Positions 59,100 to 64,000 of a DNA stretch of 64,000 nt are shown here, one piece after another; within the stretch, counting starts at the first letter, position 1, and every line of letters starts with the position of its first letter. The stretch is taken from positions 1,521,501 through 1,585,500 of the forward strand of contig JAXDDX010000059.1 of assembly GCA_034670405.1 (NCBI GenBank), written 5' to 3'. The position numbers and the translations under genes were made by a program. Under the pieces are notes generated by a model, which made no database searches, had not been told where the DNA came from, and was given only the letters and a program-made list of their open reading frames with translations. The stretch comes from Hoplostethus atlanticus (lineage: Eukaryota > Chordata > Actinopteri > Trachichthyiformes > Trachichthyidae).

Positions 59100-60092
59100 T
59101 ACACTCAGCCACTTTATTAGGTACACCTAACCAGTGCCAGGGAGGACCCTCCTTTTTTCTCCAAAACAAACTAAATTCTTGGAATCAACAATGAGCTGGA
59201 AGCATTCCACGGGGATCTTGGCCCATGCTAACTTGATAGTGTCATGCGGTTACTGAAGATTTTTCAGGGGCACATTTGTGCTGCCAACATCTCGTTCCAC
59301 CTCACCCCCAAGGTGCCACTGGAGCAGACCAAAGTCACTGTCATGTTGGAACCATCTTGAGACAAAGTGTGCTTTGTGACATGGTGCATTATCCTTCATG
59401 TAGTATTCATTTGACAAAGCGTAGACTGGCCATGAAACAACCTGGTCAGAAACAATGTTTAGGTACACGATGATGTTCAAATGTTCACCACATCATTGCA
59501 CCACCAGCAGCCTGTACTATTGACACCAGACTGGATGGATTCATGCCGTTTATGCCAAATTCGGACCCTGCCATCAGCCTGTTGCAACAGAAACCAGGAT
59601 TCGTCAGACCAGGCAGCATTTTTCTACTCAATCATCCAATTTTGGTGAATATGTGCCCACTGTAGCTTCATCTTCTTGTTCTCAGCTGTTGTAGCCCATC
59701 CACTTCAAGGTTTGATGAATTGTGTCTTCTGAGATGCCCTTCTGCACACCATTGTTGCACTAAGATGTTATTTGCATACTTGTGGCCTGCCATTCTCCTC
59801 CGACCTCTCATCATTGAAGTGTTTTCAACCCCTAGACTGCAGCTGACTGGATGTGTTTTGTTTATCATACATTTCTTGGTAAACTCTGGACACTGTAGTG
59901 TGCAAAAATACCATGAGGTCAGCTGTTTCTGAGATGCTGGTACCAGTGCATCTGGCACCAATGATCATACCATGTTCAAAGGCCCTGAACCTTTCGACCC
60001 TGAACCTTTCAACCCTGTCTGTGTCACATATACACGGAGGAGCGAGCTGTTTGCGTAAACAGAGAGGTGTACCTAATCGAGTGAGGAATGTA
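59100..60092 (-). mobile_element. Tc1-like transposon with TA-flanked inverted ends
   Basis: The left end TA-CACTCAGCCACTTTATTA continues GGTACACCT (to 59128). The right end on the minus strand is TACATTCCTCACTCGATTAG GTACACCT (60065-60092). The two share ATTAGGTACACCT exactly and most of the outer bases, and both lie at TA dinucleotides. CACTTTATTAGGTACACCT is the terminal motif of an abundant fish Tc1-like family. The element is 0.99 kb; the transposase inside is decayed. Confidence 0.9.
59250..60050 (-). pseudogene. Tc1-like transposase, decayed and interrupted
   Basis: Minus-strand pieces in order: FEHGMIIGARCTGTSISETA and HTTVSRVYQEMYDKQ (helix-turn-helix region, about 59830-59990), then after a frame change GRRRMAGH (about 59780), then a badly decayed middle, then NIIVYLNIVSDQV, KDNAPCHKAHFVSRWF with the second catalytic Asp, LLQW and GEVERDVGSTNVPLKNLQ near 59250-59480. 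The PQSPDLNPIEHLWD segment between LLQW and EVERD is missing, so the region leading up to the catalytic Glu is deleted. Middle stretches are out of frame. It also has an in-frame 15-base duplication that doubles VERFR. Not functional. Confidence 0.85.
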
Positions 60093-61045
60093 CAACGCAA
60101 TGTTAATAAACTGCATAAGCACAGTGCATTCATGAAGATACACAGCATTCTGCATAAAATGTTCAATAGCGTTATTTTGTTTACACTGGACAAAATTTCT
60201 GTTTACTGTATTTGTTATTCATAAAGTGCCTTTATTCCAGCCACAGTCATTATCAGGGTCAAATACCGAGTACTGAAAGAGCAAGTCACTAAGGCATTCA
60301 GCCCATATCACCTAAAGTCAAACAGATAATTCAACATGATGGTCTGAAGATAAAGCTCTGATACTGTGCGGTGTCAATGATTTGCAATGAAAGAGATGGG
60401 TCTGGAATAAACAATAGCTTTCTCTCATTCCAACATGCTACCATATGGCGTCTCCCTGTACAGACACGATGCATGTAGTGCCAAGCTCATTATGGCCAGT
60501 AGAATATGCATGAGTATTCCCTCTGTGGTACCTCTTCATTAGAACACTATGGCGTACTGTAATTACACACACATTAATTATTCACCGTTACTAATGTTAT
60601 TGGGATGGACAGTTTTAGCCACCTTCTATTAGTCTTGCATTCCAGTTCTGGCCAAGAGCCTACAATTCTGAAATAAAAATGTAGCAGCAATAAAATCTTC
60701 AAGTCAAAGTTTATATCTCTGAAATCTCCATATGATGTTTATCAGGATTTCTCTTTTGCATTGTGGGCTCTGAAAATGCCACAAGATGTTTACTCTTTCA
60801 TGAAATCTACTGCATGTAAACACATTCCCCAGCTTTTTTAAATGAGGGAACCTTTCATCCTTTAAAGTTAACTTTCCAGGGTCCTGTTTGTAATGAACCC
60901 TCTGTTCTTTGTGTTTGACATGGAAGTCACCCTACGTCTACCTACGTTCCTCAGAGGCCAGTGAGAGCAATCTTGTTTCAGCTGCATCCTTCAATACTAC
61001 ACATCCTGGTATTCCTGGAGGGAATTTGTTTGCTTCCATGATGCC
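60093..61045. other. Non-coding sequence; possible conserved element at 60450-60620
   Basis: No gene seen. AAGCTCATTATGGCCAGTAG, AATATGCATGAGTATTCCCT and CACATTAATTATTCACCGTT at about 60480-60590 have the look of a conserved non-coding element with octamer-like and homeodomain-like cores. Inference only. Confidence 0.4.
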
Positions 61046-61399
61046 ATGGCTTATGCTAAGGTTCAGCGCGCACTGGCCCTTCTATCAAACCAATCTTCTG
61101 GTGCAGCTTCAGCTAAGATGGGTCTCTCACCCTATGGGTCCAGAGAGATGGGTATGGCATGGGTCGGCATTCATTCACCCTCAAATGGGTTGATGATGCA
61201 CAGCCATCGGGCTCCAGCACATCGCCCTGGAGTGTCAAGCAGAACATCACCCACTGACAGCCACGTCAAGGTCATCAAGAAGAGCACTGGTCTGGACATC
61301 TGCCATCAGAGTGAGAACACTGCCACTGGCATGCATGAGCAACAGACCAAAGCAGCCTCCATACTGGCAAAGACACTTGATGTCAGTGAAAAGCTTTAG
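61046..61399 (+). other. 117-codon open frame, not recognised
   Basis: Starts MAYAKVQRALALLSNQSSGA, then MGLSPYGSREMGMAWVG, and ends ASILAKTLDVSEKL before TAG. Composition is protein-like (Ala, Ser, Met, His rich) and free of low-complexity repeats. The same frame is open upstream to about 60961, where a stop occurs. The overlapping +2 frame is also open for 94 codons, which weakens the case. I recognise no domain. It may be chance or an old exon or retrocopy. Confidence 0.2.
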
Positions 61400-61937
61400 G
61401 TTGTAGTTTTCCCATAGAGCACTTCACCTACAGTGTGTGTACCTACACTACAATACAATGTGTGAGAATAAATCTTAAATTAAATGAGGATATGAGAATA
61501 AATCTGTAAAAAATGTGTTTTTACAGCACTACAGTGTAGTGTCCTATTCATTGCACAAGTTATTCATAACATGAGGACCACTACGTAAAACCACTCTAGA
61601 TAAATAGTTTATGGTTTTACATCAGACCCATTAAGATTAAATCAAACAGAGATTCTCCATCATAAAAACCTTCCCTTCTCTTAAAAGCTACCCCTATAAT
61701 TACACTTCACCACATACAACATACTATGAATGGAATGATTCACTGCATTAAAATGCATTTAATAACTGTATCGCTGTATAGATTGTCAAAATGGTGTACG
61801 GCTCTGTTCTTAAAATAGTTTTTAGTCTTTGACCTACTTCTCAGAGATTGTTATCTAAATTACTGCACCACCACTCACAAGTTTTCAAGCTCAACTTGTA
61901 GTTCATCTATAAAAGTATATACTGTAAGTAGCTCATA
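61400..61937. other. Non-coding sequence, no gene seen
   Basis: AT-rich unique sequence; a near-duplication of ATATGAGAATAAATCT / GTGTGAGAATAAATCT occurs at about 61461-61507. Confidence 0.5.
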
Positions 61938-62345
61938 GTGTTGTGTCATTCTCCCAAATTCTGTTTTATGCTCCCTGAGTCTGTCATAGACATCTTGGTT
62001 TGTCTTTATCTGCCGTATTTTCACACATTTATTGTTGTCCCTTTTATGTATGTTTCATCTATTTCATGCATTGTCTTCCTTTCCTCATTACTACTCATTC
62101 CCCTTTCTTCACTTGGTCATTATTCACTTTTAACCCATTGCTCTTCTTTCCCCTTTCCTTTTTTCTTGTCGGTATTATCCTCCAAGCATTCCCTCATTAT
62201 CCTTGCCCTCTTCTTATTCTCACCCCATCTTTTCTCATTTTGCCCCACTGCTCACTCCTCCACCTCTCATGTCCTTTCACATCTCTCTCTTCATCTGGCT
62301 GGCTCCCATTCTCACTCTATCTCTCTCTCTTTTACATACTCCTGA
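61938..62345. repeat. Long pyrimidine-rich tract
   Basis: About 400 bases that are mostly C and T on the plus strand, with CTTTCCCC, TCTCTCTC and CATTCCC words. It explains the 135-, 127- and 65-codon Leu/Ser/Phe/His-rich frames here, which overlap in two plus-strand phases and have no domains. Purine-rich on the minus strand, so a potential triplex-forming stretch. Confidence 0.8.
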
Positions 62346-63054
62346 TGCGCTCCTGCTGGCCCCAGCCTGTCCGAAGGGATTAATTGATAGTGAGAGATAA
62401 TAAATCTTCTCATTAGGTGCAAGGCCCCTGCCCATTGCTCATTACGCGCCCACTGCTCCGCAGTGCCATGGCCTGGGGTTTCCCCTGCTTTTTTAACACG
62501 CACGTCTGCCATCTTGATGCCAGCAAGGTTAATCTCTCTCTGTCGTAGTCTGTTGGCTAGCTCACGCCACGGCACACATTCCGGCAGAAACACCAATTGG
62601 GGTGCATATGTTTGTGTGAGCACGTATATTTATTATTTTATTTCCTAATGTTTCGAGTGTGAGAGAGCAGCCGTATCATACAGCAGCCATACCATGTAAC
62701 CATAACACATATGTTCTTTTGCATCTGTGGACCCAAAAATAGGCCTAGAATAACATCCTGTCTAGCATGTTGAGTGTACCTTTGCTTTCTTCTTAAGTTT
62801 TTTGATGATAGGTAAGATAAAAAAGAACCCATTCCCTGTTCCTGTTGATGAGTAATCCTCAATATCTAGAGAGACACATTGGGAGATAGACAAACTATCA
62901 TTCATTGTGTCTCTCTGCCCCTGGAGTCTCAGATGAAAACATTGGAGATGGGAGTCTTCAAAGGTTCCTCCATCTATCTTTTCAGCACACAGAGGTGCCC
63001 TATGCATTAGCCAGTCGCTGACCACAATAGATTAACAACACACATACACGAGCG

Positions 63055-63055
<1 letters not shown>
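62346..63055. other. Non-coding sequence; possible conserved element at 62360-62590
   Basis: No gene seen. GGGATTAATTGATAGTGAGA, CTCATTAGGTGCAAGGCCCC, GCTCATTACGCGCCCACTGC and CTGCCATCTTGATGCCAGCA give an evenly composed, repeat-free block with homeodomain-type cores. Conserved-element status is inference. Confidence 0.4.

Positions 63056-63097
<42 letters not shown>
63056..63097. repeat. (CA)n microsatellite
   Basis: About 21 uninterrupted CA units after GAGCGT. Confidence 0.97.
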
Positions 63098-63101
<4 letters not shown>

Positions 63102-63451
63102 CTATCAAGTCTTTTATATCCCAGGGTACACTTGGTGTGTGGACTAGTAAGTGTGCATGGAACATGACCTCAATGAATTTGTATGACAAATGACCGCAAT
63201 GTTGCCCAATTTCTTGCAAAGTTAGCATTAGTAAACATTATTGATGTCATTCAAATGTGTACCTAAAAACGATTGATTTACTGTTTTTTGCTGCTTTTTA
63301 ATAAACCATCATCGGTGAAAGAACAAAGCCCTATATTATTTCAGAACTATATATCACTGATTATATGGTATATGGTAATTGTCTCAGTTTCATGATTTCC
63401 ATTACATAGATCCATTGCTCACATGGTGAACAATATTACTTTATCTATTAG
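63098..63451. other. Non-coding sequence, no gene seen
   Basis: AT-rich unique sequence. Confidence 0.5.
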
Positions 63452-63490
63452 TAATATAATATAATATAATATAATATAATATAATATAAT
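63452..63490. repeat. (ATAAT)n pentanucleotide microsatellite
   Basis: About eight copies of TAATA/ATAAT, then GTGATATAAG. Confidence 0.95.
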
Positions 63491-64000
63491 GTGATATAAG
63501 TGATATTGCCAGAAACGTAGAACCAATCAAACAGTATTTCAGGAGATATAAATAGTTTGTATTTTTTATTTAAAACTTCATATAACCCATACAGCAAACT
63601 GTACAATTGAATTATTCACAGTGTGTTAAAAAGAAAATAATTCAATAGCTTCTCTATAATATTTTGAAATTCCCCATGTTTTACTCAGATGTCGGTTATT
63701 CTACTGTTCTCTTAACACATACAGTTACTAGGAAAACAAAATCTTTTTTTTTTTTTTTTTTACAAAACCTTACAAAAACTATATTCATAGAAATTCTGCA
63801 TGTCCACAAAGAAAACCCTGGTTGGCACCAATATTCATTGTATTGTTTGAGAGGTTTTCTGCCAAATGATAGAAGCTCTGCAACTCAAAAGAAAGGTATA
63901 CATAAGAAGGCATACCGCTGTGACTGTTGGAAATCCAAACTCATATCACACACTGCTAATGGAACACAGGTTATGTAGCTTACATTTTGCATTACTTTTC
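63491..64000. other. Non-coding sequence to window end
   Basis: AT-rich; an 18-base T run at 63744-63761 lies inside the 104-codon frame 63664-63978 and gives its Phe run. No gene recognised; the sequence runs on past the window. Confidence 0.5.

Noticed and set aside
61938-62383. 135- and 127-codon overlapping frames as membrane proteins
   Set aside because: Hydrophobic look comes from a C/T-rich tract read in two overlapping phases.
1-64000. CRISPR array, bacterial operon or phage system
   Set aside because: No direct repeat-spacer pattern, no prokaryotic gene density or signals; the DNA is vertebrate in character.

Overview
This window reads as nuclear genomic DNA of a ray-finned fish, most likely a percomorph teleost. 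The evidence is the mixture of short AT-rich and GC-poor unique sequence, many (CA/TG)n and AT-rich microsatellites, and several repeat families that are common in teleosts: Tc1-like transposons, hAT and PIF/Harbinger elements, a LINE fragment, tRNA-type SINE pieces, the motif CATTTAGCAGACGCTTTTAT, and the 3' tail motif CCCCGGGGATCAATAAAGTA. No bacterial-type gene organisation is present. I could not identify any intact host protein-coding gene, tRNA, rRNA or known microRNA. The longest open frames (192, 173, 158, 145, 135, 127 and 126 codons) lie in a GC-rich LTR, in pyrimidine-rich sequence or in unique sequence without recognisable domains. The window is therefore best read as an intergenic gene desert or the inside of a very large intron.

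Layout. 1-6.8 kb is mostly unique non-coding sequence with one short hAT-like MITE (2929-3206, 8-bp duplication) and a SINE tail (about 3.4-3.5 kb). 6.8-10.6 kb is a transposon cluster: a 1.3-kb PIF/Harbinger-like element (6838-8136) followed by further repeat fragments and a possible hAT element (9735-10609). 10.6-24 kb is mostly unique, with two long TG tracts, a SINE fragment (13.4-13.6 kb), and dispersed fish repeats at 17.4-18.0 and 19.6-19.9 kb. 24-37.5 kb holds a percomorph-type repeat (24.2 kb), a LINE reverse-transcriptase C-terminal fragment (27.8 kb, minus), a G-quadruplex motif (29.2 kb), an unrecognised 80-codon frame (33.1-33.4 kb), a well preserved 608-bp hAT element with a perfect 8-bp duplication (35516-36123) and a foldback element (37.3 kb). 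37.5-51 kb is mostly unique, with a GC-rich, hairpin-dense block at 47.5-48.3 kb and a candidate exon at 50.2 kb. 51-64 kb holds two decayed Tc1-like transposons (about 50.95-51.65 kb and 59.10-60.09 kb), a solo LTR with intact ends and 5-bp duplication (55404-56024), a pyrimidine-rich tract (61.9-62.3 kb) and terminal microsatellites.

There are no genes here acting as a pathway or system. What the window records well is a history of mobile-element insertion, in several cases with target-site duplications that can be read off directly. Several unique blocks have the look of conserved non-coding enhancers (balanced base composition, homeodomain-type TAATTA/ATTA cores, no repeats), but that is inference that needs a genome comparison. 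I found nothing I would claim as a previously undescribed biological system.
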